DNA of 16,431 nucleotides from Thermoplasmata archaeon (GTDB taxonomy: Archaea > Thermoplasmatota > Thermoplasmata > Lutacidiplasmatales > UBA184), in the NCBI GenBank assembly GCA_021828085.1, contig JAKATE010000030.1, forward strand, positions 1 to 16,431. Direction: 5' to 3'. A program made the translations under genes and the position numbers. The notes beneath the pieces were generated by a model. That model saw only the letters and a list, made by a program, of their open reading frames with translations. It searched no databases and had not been told where the DNA came from. Positions within the stretch are counted from its first letter, which is position 1, and each line of letters opens with the position of its first letter. Positions 1-8,468 of this stretch are shown here, piece after piece.

Positions 1-660
1 GACCCTCGATGCCCTCCTCGAGGGGGGGTCGAGCCCGGCGCGCTCTGCGAGCTGTACGGGGAGGGGGGCTCGGGAAAGACGAACCTCTGCCTGGCCCTGG
101 CCACCGAGGCGGCCCGCCAGGAGAAGTGGACGCTCTATCTGGACACCGAGGGGATCTCGTTCTCCCGCCTGGAGCAGATCGCGAAGGGGAAGGGGCTCGA
201 GCTCCCCCGGGTCCTCCGGCGCATGCTCATCACCACCCCCCGGACCCTCCCGGAGCAGGAGCGCTCGGTGGAAAGGATCTGCGCCCTCGCCGCGGGACGC
301 GAGCGGACCGTCGGCCTCATCGTCGTGGACTCGGCCACGATGCTCTACCGGCTCGACCTGGGCTTGGAGCAGGAGTCGCTCGCCCGCCAATCGCTCACCG
401 GGCAGATGGCGGCCCTCCTCCACGTGGCGGTCGAGCTCGACCTCCCCGTGGTCTTCACCAACCAGGTCTTCCGCAACCCCGACACACGCGATTTCGAGCC
501 GATCGGCGGGAGCTTCCTCAACCACGCGGCGAAGACGGTCCTCCGCCTCGAACGGGGGGAGAACGGCTGGCGCCGCGCCACGCTGGTCAAGCACCGTTCT
601 CTCCCGGAGGGGGGACAGGCGGAGTTCCGGCTCACCAACGAGGGCGTCACCGACCGCTGA
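1..660 (+). CDS. radB: DNA repair and recombination protein RadB (5'-truncated, apparent frameshift)
   Basis: RadB is the archaeal RecA/Rad51 paralogue, an ATPase thought to assist RadA in homologous recombination. In frame 1 the sequence shows a Walker A motif GEGGSGKT (about 58-81), a Walker B strand LIVVDSA (about 316-336), a loop ending in FTNQVFRN, and the family's C-terminal signature: IGG..LNH.AKTVLRLE followed by KHRSLPEG. The frame ends at a TGA at 658-660. The segment before Walker A looks wrong in frame 1, but frame 2 reads TLDALLEGG, the usual RadB/RecA lead-in, so the correct reading appears to move from frame 2 to frame 1 within the G7 run at 22-28. The remaining N-terminus lies outside the window. 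The gene converges on the AddAB-like pair, with 75 bases between the stop codons. RadB proteins are about 220-240 residues, so only a short N-terminal piece is missing. Confidence 0.9.
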   Translation, partial: DPRCPPRGGVEPGALCELYGEGGSGKTNLCLALATEAARQEKWTLYLDTEGISFSRLEQIAKGKGLELPRVLRRMLITTPRTLPEQERSVERICALAAGRERTVGLIVVDSATMLYRLDLGLEQESLARQSLTGQMAALLHVAVELDLPVVFTNQVFRNPDTRDFEPIGGSFLNHAAKTVLRLERGENGWRRATLVKHRSLPEGGQAEFRLTNEGVTDR

Positions 661-735
661 GGATTCGTGCGTAGCGCGCTCCGGCACCTCGGGTGGGAGG
701 ACCGGAAGCAGTAGGATCCCGGGGGGTCGCCCGGC

Positions 736-3700
736 CTACCCAGCCCCGTCCCCGGCACCCAGGGGCCGGTCCGGGGGGACCGAAGGAGCCGAGGAGCGTG
801 AGGTAAGCTCGGCCAAGAGCTCCGCGAGGCCTTCCCGGAAGCTCTGTTGCTGTTCCGGGCCGATCGACCAGAGGTGCTCGGCGCCGTCGGGGGGATGCAG
901 GACCCCGACACGAACCGGTGCGGGGAAGGCCAGGGCGTAACAGGAGAGCTGGAAGCCGAACCGCTCCCATGCTTCCTCGGGCGAGGCCGGGAAGTCGCCG
1001 GTCTTGTAATCCAGGACGAGCGGGGGGTCCTCTTGGGGGAAGAATGCGTCGAGACGCCCCTGGATGGTCCCGCGAGGGGTGAGCAAGGTGATATCGATCT
1101 CCCGTTGGGCCGGGCCCCGGAGGCGCGCTTCCCGGGACCTCACCCTCTGCAACCATTCGTCCAGCACCGGCGGGTGGGTGGGCGTCGAGCTCCCTGTGCG
1201 CGCGGCCCTCCCGGCGGGCCCCTCCTCCCCGCGCCGGACGAGCTCGTGGAAGAGTTGCCCGAGGAGCGAGGCGGAGGCTTGGCCGGCGGCCTCCTTCCGG
1301 TTGGACTCCACCGCTCCCCCGGTCGGGGCGAGGATCCCGGTCCCGGCGCGGCGGAGACGTTGCTCCTCCTCGAGCTCGGAGACGGTCCAGACCGGGTCGG
1401 GGGGACGCCAAGGGGTCTCGCCCGCCCACCGGGCCGGTGGAGGGTCGTTCGCCGCGGGCGCCCGAGGACGGCCTTCCCTCGGGCCTTCGGCGTCCTCGGG
1501 AGCCTCGGCCGAAGTGACCTCCCAGGCCCCGGGCTCGTACACCCGCTCGACGAAGGAAGGAGCGTGCCGCGCCCCGGTGCGGAAATCTCGGAAGCTCCTC
1601 TCCCACCGCCGCAGCTTGGAGGGAGCTGGTCCCTCCGGGTCGGCGACCCCGGTGACGAGGAGACGGTGCATCGCCCGGGTCATCCCCACGTAGAGGAGCC
1701 GGCGAGCCTCAGCGTCCTCCTGAGCGTCAAGGTCCGCGAGCAGGGCCTCCAGCCGAGGGTTGGGGGGTCCCCGGGGGCGTCGGCCTCGGGGCTCGGCGAG
1801 TTCGGTCGGCAGACGGAGCACCACTCGGCCGCTCGCGGGGGAGACCACCAGCCGGTCCTGGGGGGGCATCCAGCGTCGGGAGAGACCGGGGAGGACGACC
1901 AGGGGGAACTCCAATCCCTTCGCGCCATGGACGGTGAGGACATTGACCGCGTCGCGGGCGAGTTCCACCAACGCCTCCTCCTCCTCCGGGGCCTCGCGGG
2001 ACCAGCGCTCCAGCTCGCGGAGGACGGCGCCGAGGTCGGTGGCCCCCTCTTGGAAGAGCTCGCGGACCCGGTCGAGCAGCTTCTCGACGTTCGCCAGCGA
2101 CTGCCCGCCCCGGTCGTCGTCGACGAGGCTGGCCCAGACCCCGCGCTCGTCGAGAGCGCGGCGGAGCAGCCGGGCCGGGACCTCCTTGCGGGAGAGCGCG
2201 CGGAACCGTTCGAGGAATCGTCGGAAGGTATCGGCCCTTCCGCCGGGTTCCGATCGCGCGGCCCTCTCGAGAGCCTCGGCGACCCCCTGGGGCGGCGGGA
2301 GGGCGAGCGCCCAGCCAGCCAGCTCCTCGTCCGAGAACCCTCCCCACGGGGAGCGGAGGAGCCCGTAGAGCGCGATCGGATCGTCGGGATCGAGGAGCAC
2401 CCGGAGGAGGCTCAGGAGATCGAGGATCTCCTGCTGTCGGTGGAAGTTCCGCCCCTGCGCCGGCACCGCGGGGATGCCCCGGCGGCGCAGCTCGCGCAGG
2501 AAGCTCGCCTGGTGCGTCCGTGCCGAGAGCAGGACCGCCACGTCCCCCGGCCCGAGCGGATGGGGATCCGGCCCATCGTCGGGTCGCCAGGGATCCACCG
2601 TCCCGCCCTCGGCGAGCCGTTCGGCGATCCATTCGGCCACATGCCGGGCCTCCCCGGTCACGGAAAGGGAATCCCTGAGAAGGACGCCGGGCTGGGCGGG
2701 GTCCGACAGCGCAGTCGCATCGGTCGCCGGAGCGTCCCGCTCCCGGGGGCGCTCAAGGTGGAACTCGACCTGCGTAGAGCGTCCCCCCGTCGGTGCGCTC
2801 ATGGCCGGGAAGGGGTCCGGGGCCCCCGAGAACACGGCGGGGAACCCCGCATTCACCACGGCCAGCAGGGGACCGCCGAAGCGGTGCGTCACGGTGAGCG
2901 CCTCCCTTCGCAGCCCGGGCAGCCGACGGGCGAGAACGCCGAGGGTCCCCTTCGCGCCTCGGAAGCCGTAGATGGACTGATGAGGGTCCCCGACGGCGAA
3001 GAGCGAGCGGCCGGGTTCGTGGGGCGGACCGCGAAGCGCGAGGAGGAGCTCCATCTGCCGGAGCGAGGTGTCCTGGAACTCATCGATGAAGAGATGCTGG
3101 AGGCGCTCCCGGAGCCGCGGCCCCGCTTCGTCGTCCGCGGCCAGACGCAGCGCGATCCTCTCGAGGTCGTCGAAGTCCAGCGCGTGCCTCTCGCGCTTGA
3201 GCGCCCGGAAGTCCTCCTCCACCACTTCTGAGAGGAGGGCGAACGCCTCGAGCCGCTCCGCCTCGCCGGCGTCGAGGGGAGGCTGCCCGTTCCGGAGCCT
3301 TCGCGCCTCCTCCCGCAGGGCGCCGGGGTCCGCCCCCGGAACGCGCTCGATCCGGTCCAGCGTCATCTCCCGGACCTGTCCGCTCCCGTAGAGGCTCGCG
3401 AGGGTGAGATAGGCGGACCACCCGGCCCCGTGCTCCCGTTGGAGCCTCTCGAGAGTCCTCCGGTAGCTCTCGAGGGGGAGCTGCCGGGAGGCCCCCTCCT
3501 CGAGGATCTCGAAGCCGGGAGGGGCGCCGAGCCGGGCGGCCCCCTCAGGCTCCTCCCGGAGGAGCCGCGCGCACTCCCCGTGGATCGTCCCGATGCGGGC
3601 AGAGGGGAGCGCCTCCAGCACTCCCCGCCAGAATCGGCCCGACCCGCCCGTCGCGCCCTCGGCCCGGAGTCGGCAGCCCTGCTCCACCCGGCTCTGGAGC

Positions 3701-3891
3701 TCGGCGGCCGCCGCTCGGGTGAAGGTGACGACCAGGAGCCCTCCGACAGCCTTCCACGCCCCCGCGCCAGCCGCCTCCTCCCTCTCCAACCGGGCGAGGA
3801 CGGCGTCGACGAGGGCCGTGGTCTTCCCCGTCCCGGCCCCGGCGACGAGGAGGAGGTCGTCCCCTTCCGGCGGAATCCCGTCCGCGCTCAT
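736..3891 (-). CDS. addA: AddA/RecB-like UvrD-family helicase with C-terminal PD-(D/E)XK nuclease
   Basis: Predicted ATP-dependent 3'-5' DNA helicase fused to a RecB-type nuclease, expected to unwind and resect double-strand DNA ends with the AddB-like partner. The 1051-residue protein carries motif I AGAGTGKT (17-24), Ia VVTFTRAAAAEL (54-65), II FIDEFQD (268-274), III VGDPHQSIYGFRG (300-312), V LTVHGAKGLEFP (652-663) and VI RRLLYVGMTRA (730-740). The nuclease at about 877-985 keeps H882, E931, D948, D961-x-K963 and the QLSCY motif (Q981, Y985). I chose the ATG at 3891 because it overlaps the upstream stop as ATGA and lies just before motif I; the frame is open to 4158, but that extension overlaps the AddB-like gene and resembles nothing. 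An oddity is that the protein starts about 16 residues before motif I, leaving no room for the usual UvrD Q motif. It is shorter than B. subtilis AddA (about 1230 residues). A single-chain RecB-like role is an alternative. Confidence 0.9.
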   Translation of the reverse strand: MSADGIPPEGDDLLLVAGAGTGKTTALVDAVLARLEREEAAGAGAWKAVGGLLVVTFTRAAAAELQSRVEQGCRLRAEGATGGSGRFWRGVLEALPSARIGTIHGECARLLREEPEGAARLGAPPGFEILEEGASRQLPLESYRRTLERLQREHGAGWSAYLTLASLYGSGQVREMTLDRIERVPGADPGALREEARRLRNGQPPLDAGEAERLEAFALLSEVVEEDFRALKRERHALDFDDLERIALRLAADDEAGPRLRERLQHLFIDEFQDTSLRQMELLLALRGPPHEPGRSLFAVGDPHQSIYGFRGAKGTLGVLARRLPGLRREALTVTHRFGGPLLAVVNAGFPAVFSGAPDPFPAMSAPTGGRSTQVEFHLERPRERDAPATDATALSDPAQPGVLLRDSLSVTGEARHVAEWIAERLAEGGTVDPWRPDDGPDPHPLGPGDVAVLLSARTHQASFLRELRRRGIPAVPAQGRNFHRQQEILDLLSLLRVLLDPDDPIALYGLLRSPWGGFSDEELAGWALALPPPQGVAEALERAARSEPGGRADTFRRFLERFRALSRKEVPARLLRRALDERGVWASLVDDDRGGQSLANVEKLLDRVRELFQEGATDLGAVLRELERWSREAPEEEEALVELARDAVNVLTVHGAKGLEFPLVVLPGLSRRWMPPQDRLVVSPASGRVVLRLPTELAEPRGRRPRGPPNPRLEALLADLDAQEDAEARRLLYVGMTRAMHRLLVTGVADPEGPAPSKLRRWERSFRDFRTGARHAPSFVERVYEPGAWEVTSAEAPEDAEGPREGRPRAPAANDPPPARWAGETPWRPPDPVWTVSELEEEQRLRRAGTGILAPTGGAVESNRKEAAGQASASLLGQLFHELVRRGEEGPAGRAARTGSSTPTHPPVLDEWLQRVRSREARLRGPAQREIDITLLTPRGTIQGRLDAFFPQEDPPLVLDYKTGDFPASPEEAWERFGFQLSCYALAFPAPVRVGVLHPPDGAEHLWSIGPEQQQSFREGLAELLAELTSRSSAPSVPPDRPLGAGDGAG

Positions 3892-6800
3892 CCGCCGGCC
3901 CCCTCGTAGCTCCCACTCAACCGTTCGAGCTCGAAGCGGCACCCTGCGGCATGAGGACAGCCGGAGGTGAAGTGGCAGCCCCCGTCCCTCCGCCCCACGT
4001 AACGCCCATTGAGGGGGAAACGTCCCTCGGCGAGGTCCGTGAGGACCATGGAGGCGATCTTCCGTGCGCGATCGATCTCTCTGCGGAGACCGACCTGGAG
4101 CTCCACCCCGCGCGGGGGGGAGTAGGCCTCGATCCGGACGCGGCCGGGAGGACCCCACCAGAGGTAGCGGTAACCGAGGAGGCGTCCCCGGCCCGGGCCC
4201 TCGGGTCCCGGGAGGAGCGACTCGAGGGCTGCAGCGTACAGCGGTAGCTGAAGGCTCGGGGGCTCCTCCTCCGAGTGCTTGAAGTCGGGGCTCCGTCTGC
4301 CCGTCTTGAGGTCGTCCACGAGGAAACCCAGGGGGTCCCCCCGGACTCCACAGACCCGGTCGACCCTCCCCACCAGCCGGACCTCCGCTCCGGCCGCTCG
4401 CCCGAGGGGCCAGGCTGGGAGATCCGGAGGGTGACCCGGCGTGGGCGGGGAGCCGCCGGGGGCCGGTCCGATCCCCAGTTCGACGAAGCGGGGAGGATGC
4501 TCCTCCGAGTCCTCGGCCAGGGCGGTCAACAGCTCCCAGAGCGAGCCCCGCGACGGTGCTCCGGGAGGTCCGAGGATCTGCTGCCGGTACGCCTCGAGCC
4601 CCGGGGTCTGGGGCTTCAGTTGCGAGAATTGGGTCTCGAGGCGCGTGGAGGTGAGCTCCCAGAGCTCGCGCAGCGGGACCGAGGAGAGGGGCCGGAGGGT
4701 ACCGTCCGGCCCCCGGGTCCCCTCCTGGAGCGTGGCGAGCACCGCGTGAAGCAGTTCACCGGTGAGGCGGCCATCGTACTCCTCCGGGACCTCCTCCTCT
4801 TCGGGGATCCGGTAGAGCCGCGTGAGGTAGAAGCGGTACGGGCAGCGAAGGTATTCCTCGAGCCGGCTCACGCTGATGGAGCCCTGGGAGAGGTACCTCT
4901 CGGCGAGCGCCCGGGCGTTGGGACCCCCGGCCGGGCCATCGAGCTCGCCGCTCCGCGGGGCCCGGCGGCGAAGTCTCTCCTGTCGGAGACCGGTGCGCGC
5001 CGCCGCGAGCACCCCGGGAGGAGGGGCCGTCCTCCCTTCCTCTCCTTCCGAGCCCCAGCCGGCCACGTCCCCCCGGCCCAGAGCGATCAGCCCGTCCTTC
5101 CAGGAGTGGAAGGGACCGGTGGCCGGGCGCCGGGCGACCAGGCTCGGCTCCCCCAGCTCCCCCAGGTCGTCCAAGAAGGAGGAAGGGGAGCTCTCCTCGC
5201 CGTCCACGAGCCGAGGATAGGAGAGGTAGAGACCGCGCGTCGGGCGGGAGAGAAGGGCGAAGAAGAGCCGTCGTTCCTCCTCCCTCAGCTCCTCCTCGTC
5301 GGGCAGCCCGAAGGCCTTGCGCCATCGCAGCGGGACGAGCCCGGAAGGCCCCGAGGACGGGTAGGCTCCCCGGCGCAGCCCTCCGAGGAAGAGCCATTCA
5401 CAGGAGAGCTCCGCCGCATCCCTCAGTCCCGTGAGGGTGAGGCCGGAAGGGGGAGCTCGCGTCGGGAGGGTCTCTCCCTGGAGGAGGAGCTCCAGCCCTC
5501 CGGAGAGGTCGCGGAACGTCCAGGGGGCGCGCTCGTCCGCCTCAAGGACCTCCTCCGCCTGAGCGAGCGCGTCGAGGACCCGCGCCGTCTCCTCGTCAGG
5601 AGAGGGGAGTAACCGGGCCAGGCAGGCACGGAGCTCGGCGAGGAAGTCTCCCGGAGGGGCCGCGTCGGCCCGGGGAAGCTCCGAGAAGAGCCGGCGGAAC
5701 CCTTCCGATACCTCCGCCTCCCCGGGGTCCCTCGCGCCCTCCGGCGAGCCTCCGGCGGGGCGGCCGAGGTCGAAGTATGACTCCCTCCCCGAACGGACCC
5801 GGTTCCGGAGAACGACGGAGCGGATCCGCGCAAGGTCCCAGCCCGGCGGGAACCAGCTCCGCAGACGGTCCTGGTCCGCCAGGCGCTCGAGCAGCTCGAA
5901 GACGTCCTCCCGGGCGTAGTCGCCTCCGACCGCCCGGAGGACGCTCCGGAGCAGGCCGGCCGAGGCGGCACCCGCCAGTGGTCGGTGCAGCCCGAGGCTG
6001 GGCTCAAGCCCGAAGGTCGGGAAGACCTCGAGCACGCGGTCGGCGTACCGCGGGAGGTCCGCCAGGGCGACCACGACGTGGGCGTTCGGGTGGGCGTCCA
6101 GAGTGCTCCGAAGCGCGCGGGCCATGGCCTCGAGCTCGTCCTGTTCGTCCCGGGCGGTGTAGCGTTGAACGATCCCCCGGGGCTTGGCGGGGGTCCCTGC
6201 GGGCTCCCCGCGGCTGAGCCGCTCCAGCCAGGAGAGCGGGAGGACCGGCGGAGGATCCGGGGGGGCATCCCCGGGCAGACCGGAGAGGTCCACGAACTCC
6301 GCCGCACGACCGCGCAAGGTGGACCAGAGCCTCTCGAGGGCCTGCGATCGCACCGGCCAGCCGTCCACCACGACGAGCCTCGGGGAGAGACCGGCCTCCT
6401 CCAGGCGCGACGGGAGCTTCCAAAGGTCGCTCCAGCGGTCCGTCCTCCCGAGCTTTTCCAGCCGCTCCCGGTACCTCCTCCAGAAGGAGAGGACCGGAAG
6501 AGGGGCGGGGAGCTGGTCCGCCGGCGGCGGGTCGGGCCAGCGTCCCTCGAGCTCCTCGAGGGTGAGCAGGAGCTCATCGACGTACCGGGGGGAAGGGAGC
6601 TCCGGGGAGGGGGCGGAGGAGTCCCGGAGGGTTTGCGCGATCAGTACGCGGACCTGGGGGTCCCGGAGAGGGGAGGTCTCACCAGGGTAGCGCTCAGCGA
6701 GGTCCCTCAGGGTCAATACGCTCCCGGTGAGCGCTTGACCCCCCCGGAGCCGGGCGAGCGTCCGTTGCGCCCAGACCTTCACCCTCTGGGAGCGGCAGAG

Positions 6801-6908
6801 GTAGATCCCTTGGCTCCCCCAGCCCGGGTCCACCTCGGAGATCCTCCGCAGGTACTTCTCCCGAGGGGGGAGGCCCAGGGGGACCGATCGGCCGTTACCG
6901 GACTGCAC
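3888..6908 (-). CDS. addB: AddB-like nuclease with four-cysteine (Fe-S) pattern
   Basis: Predicted second subunit of an AddAB-type end-resection complex. The 1006-residue protein has an inactive-looking helicase-like N-terminus: where AddB proteins may have a Walker A, this one reads IYLCRSQRVK with no GKT/S. A UvrD-C-like core is visible around 490-565 (LTGLRDAAELSCEWLFLGGL, then EERRLFFALL). The nuclease (about 678-1000) keeps H721, E810, D850, D866-x-K868 and QLPLY (Q887, Y891). Four cysteines frame it: C689 in YLRCPYRFYL and C978, C984, C990 near the C-terminus. This matches the AddB iron-staple layout, but the last three are spaced C-x5-C-x5-C rather than the C-x2-C-x5-C of characterised AddB. 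The start is a GTG preceded by a purine-rich GGAAGGA. The stop overlaps the addA start by four bases, implying translational coupling. A weak TATA-like CTATACG lies near 6984-6993 on this strand. Confidence 0.85.
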   Translation of the reverse strand: MQSGNGRSVPLGLPPREKYLRRISEVDPGWGSQGIYLCRSQRVKVWAQRTLARLRGGQALTGSVLTLRDLAERYPGETSPLRDPQVRVLIAQTLRDSSAPSPELPSPRYVDELLLTLEELEGRWPDPPPADQLPAPLPVLSFWRRYRERLEKLGRTDRWSDLWKLPSRLEEAGLSPRLVVVDGWPVRSQALERLWSTLRGRAAEFVDLSGLPGDAPPDPPPVLPLSWLERLSRGEPAGTPAKPRGIVQRYTARDEQDELEAMARALRSTLDAHPNAHVVVALADLPRYADRVLEVFPTFGLEPSLGLHRPLAGAASAGLLRSVLRAVGGDYAREDVFELLERLADQDRLRSWFPPGWDLARIRSVVLRNRVRSGRESYFDLGRPAGGSPEGARDPGEAEVSEGFRRLFSELPRADAAPPGDFLAELRACLARLLPSPDEETARVLDALAQAEEVLEADERAPWTFRDLSGGLELLLQGETLPTRAPPSGLTLTGLRDAAELSCEWLFLGGLRRGAYPSSGPSGLVPLRWRKAFGLPDEEELREEERRLFFALLSRPTRGLYLSYPRLVDGEESSPSSFLDDLGELGEPSLVARRPATGPFHSWKDGLIALGRGDVAGWGSEGEEGRTAPPPGVLAAARTGLRQERLRRRAPRSGELDGPAGGPNARALAERYLSQGSISVSRLEEYLRCPYRFYLTRLYRIPEEEEVPEEYDGRLTGELLHAVLATLQEGTRGPDGTLRPLSSVPLRELWELTSTRLETQFSQLKPQTPGLEAYRQQILGPPGAPSRGSLWELLTALAEDSEEHPPRFVELGIGPAPGGSPPTPGHPPDLPAWPLGRAAGAEVRLVGRVDRVCGVRGDPLGFLVDDLKTGRRSPDFKHSEEEPPSLQLPLYAAALESLLPGPEGPGRGRLLGYRYLWWGPPGRVRIEAYSPPRGVELQVGLRREIDRARKIASMVLTDLAEGRFPLNGRYVGRRDGGCHFTSGCPHAAGCRFELERLSGSYEGAGG

Positions 6909-6981
6909 GGGTCCTTCCAGGGGAGAACCCCCGGTGCGCTCCGGGAAGAGGCCCCGACTAAGAAGGGTTCGCGCCCCGAGC

Positions 6982-7701
6982 CTACGTATAGACGAGACGG
7001 ACCGCGTCCCGCTCCAGGACCGCCCGCTGGTCCGGGCTCAGCGAGGCTGGATCGAGGGTGGTGAGGACGGAGCCGTGGTGCTCGATGGCCTTCTCGCGCC
7101 CCAGGTCGAAGAGCCTGCGGACGCTCACGAGGTTCCCGGCCTCCACCAGGCCCTCCACGCCGGGAAGGACCACGATCCGTCCCGGGCCCCGGCTCAGGTG
7201 CTGCTCGATGAGGAAGCCGAGCCGGTCCGCGTCGGAGGGGGAGATGATCCCCTCCCCCTCGGCGCGGCTGATGCGGTAAAGGATGGCCCCCGAGAGGTCG
7301 AAGGTGGCCTGGACCGACGCGGGGAGGTCGCGGGTGAACCCGAGGAGGAGCCGGGGGTCCTGCCGCTGGGCGATGAAGGCCTTCCACGCGTCCTCCTCCC
7401 GGGGGGTCTCGTAGACGGAGAAGGGGGCGCTCGGGGACCAGGCGGGGGGGGTCGTCGGGACGCGCTCCGCGGGGGCGGGACCGAGCCGGCGGATCCGCCG
7501 GGCGAGCATGAGCCCGGGGACCCCGAAGGCGACGCCCAGCACGACCGCCCCGGCGATGAGGAGGGGAAGGAGCAGGTTCGCCGACACGATCCCGAGCAGC
7601 CAGAGCACCAGGACGACCGCGAGGGCGAGGACCACCCCGGAGCCGGCGGTGTCGCGCGCCAGCGAGCTCGGAGGGGGGGCGTGAGGGACCGACGCGGTCA
7701 C
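6982..7701 (-). CDS. Membrane protein with C-terminal DUF835-like domain
   Basis: 239 residues. A hydrophobic stretch at about 21-66 gives two closely spaced membrane helices, followed by a basic LARRIRR segment and a Pro-rich linker (73-93). The rest, about 95-239, is predicted cytoplasmic. Residues from about 115 resemble the archaeal DUF835 family: a strand-rich start (LLLGFTRDLP), a central IVVLPGVEGLVEAGN, then a helix RRLFDLGREKAIEH and a final TTLDPASLSPDQRAVLE. DUF835 is common in Thermoplasmatota and other Euryarchaeota, often in membrane or signalling proteins, and its biochemical function is not known to me. The GTG start overlaps the upstream gene's stop (GTGA, 7698-7701), so the two are probably translated together and may work together at the cell surface. 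The DUF835 assignment is from pattern memory and moderately sure; the topology is clearer. Confidence 0.75.
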   Translation of the reverse strand: MTASVPHAPPPSSLARDTAGSGVVLALAVVLVLWLLGIVSANLLLPLLIAGAVVLGVAFGVPGLMLARRIRRLGPAPAERVPTTPPAWSPSAPFSVYETPREEDAWKAFIAQRQDPRLLLGFTRDLPASVQATFDLSGAILYRISRAEGEGIISPSDADRLGFLIEQHLSRGPGRIVVLPGVEGLVEAGNLVSVRRLFDLGREKAIEHHGSVLTTLDPASLSPDQRAVLERDAVRLVYT

Positions 7702-8390
7702 AGGGGACCTCGGCCAGGACGGTGACGCGTGAGGTAGCGCCGGGCGCGCACCAGGTCCGCGGCCACGGCGTACGCCTCATAGACGGCGAGGAGGCCCAGG
7801 GGGACGGTGAGCACGGTGAGGCCGTTGTAGGGCGGGACCAGGGTGACGAGGAAGCTCATGTTCTGGATGGCCGTCCCGCTCCCGTCATAGACCGTTACCG
7901 ACCCCGTGAAACTTCCCGAGAGAACGTAGTAGTAGGAGGTGAGATCGCTCACCTGGCTCGTCCAGTGGCCCGTTCCTCCCGCCGGGCAGGGGACCGCCTG
8001 CCCTGCAGAAGCGAGTATCCCGGTGTCGGTGTAGAGCACCACGCCGAGGAGGCCCAGACGGAAGACCACCTGGCTCACGCTGGTGGGGACCGAGCAGCTC
8101 CACTCGACATAGATGTCCAGGGTGGTGGCGAAGTTGGCCGAGACGGTCCCACCGGAGCTGACGGTGGCGTTGTTGGCGAAGCCGACGCCGGAGGAGGCCA
8201 GGTTCCCCAGGGCGACCTCGGTCAGCTGGAGCGGCGAGCTCGTGGCCGGGGGGGTCGGTCGGGCCGTCGCCAGCCCAGGTCCCTCGGAGAGGAGGAGCAG
8301 GGTCCCCAGGACGATCAGAAGCGCGAGCCACCGGCGCCACGGGGCGCGACGGGAAGGCGCAGGGGACCGGCGGGGAAGGGCGAAGCCCAT
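7698..8390 (-). CDS. Secreted, C-terminally membrane-anchored protein of unknown function
   Basis: 230 residues; I do not recognise a family. The N-terminus is a long Sec-type signal: basic region RRAPWRRW (to 21), hydrophobic core LALLIVLGTLLLL (22-34) and a likely cleavage region GLATA near 39-43. The next 140 or so residues are rich in Ser, Thr, Val and Gly with alternating hydrophobics, typical of an extracellular beta-sandwich. Two cysteines, in WSCSVP and VPCPAG, could form a disulfide. A single membrane helix follows (TVLTVPLGLLAVYEAYAVA, about 191-209), ending in an Arg-rich cytoplasmic tail. The predicted topology is therefore an outside domain with one C-terminal anchor. It is the first gene of a two-gene unit with the DUF835-like protein. 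The TATA-like box 26 bases before the ATG and the lack of a Shine-Dalgarno sequence suggest a leaderless mRNA. Confidence 0.75.
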   Translation of the reverse strand: MGFALPRRSPAPSRRAPWRRWLALLIVLGTLLLLSEGPGLATARPTPPATSSPLQLTEVALGNLASSGVGFANNATVSSGGTVSANFATTLDIYVEWSCSVPTSVSQVVFRLGLLGVVLYTDTGILASAGQAVPCPAGGTGHWTSQVSDLTSYYYVLSGSFTGSVTVYDGSGTAIQNMSFLVTLVPPYNGLTVLTVPLGLLAVYEAYAVAADLVRARRYLTRHRPGRGPL

Positions 8391-8407
8391 CGACGGTGGA
8401 CCCAGAC

Positions 8408-8425
8408 CCTCGGTATTAAGCGTAT
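8408..8425 (-). promoter_or_regulatory. TATA-like promoter of the secreted-protein gene
   Basis: On the minus strand an A/T-rich CGCTTAATACC stands out in a GC-rich spacer. Its centre is about 26 bases before the ATG at 8390, the spacing expected between an archaeal TATA box and the transcription start, so the mRNA is probably leaderless. No purine-rich ribosome site precedes the ATG. Confidence 0.55.
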
Positions 8426-8468
8426 CTCCGGTAGCCCCGGAGGGGTTTTCGCCCGCCCGGAAGGCTCG

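Noticed and set aside
661..735. Bidirectional terminator between converging radB and addA
   Set aside because: Only weak short GC pairings and no T-rich tract on either strand; nothing convincing.
847..3231. Long plus-strand open frame opposite the AddA-like gene
   Set aside because: Low-complexity Gly/Arg/Glu/Pro composition with no domain; it is the antisense shadow of a gene with all helicase and nuclease motifs, as expected at this GC content.
4275..5612. 445-codon plus-strand open frame opposite the AddB-like gene
   Set aside because: Repetitive Arg/Glu/Pro sequence, antisense to a clear AddB-like coding region.
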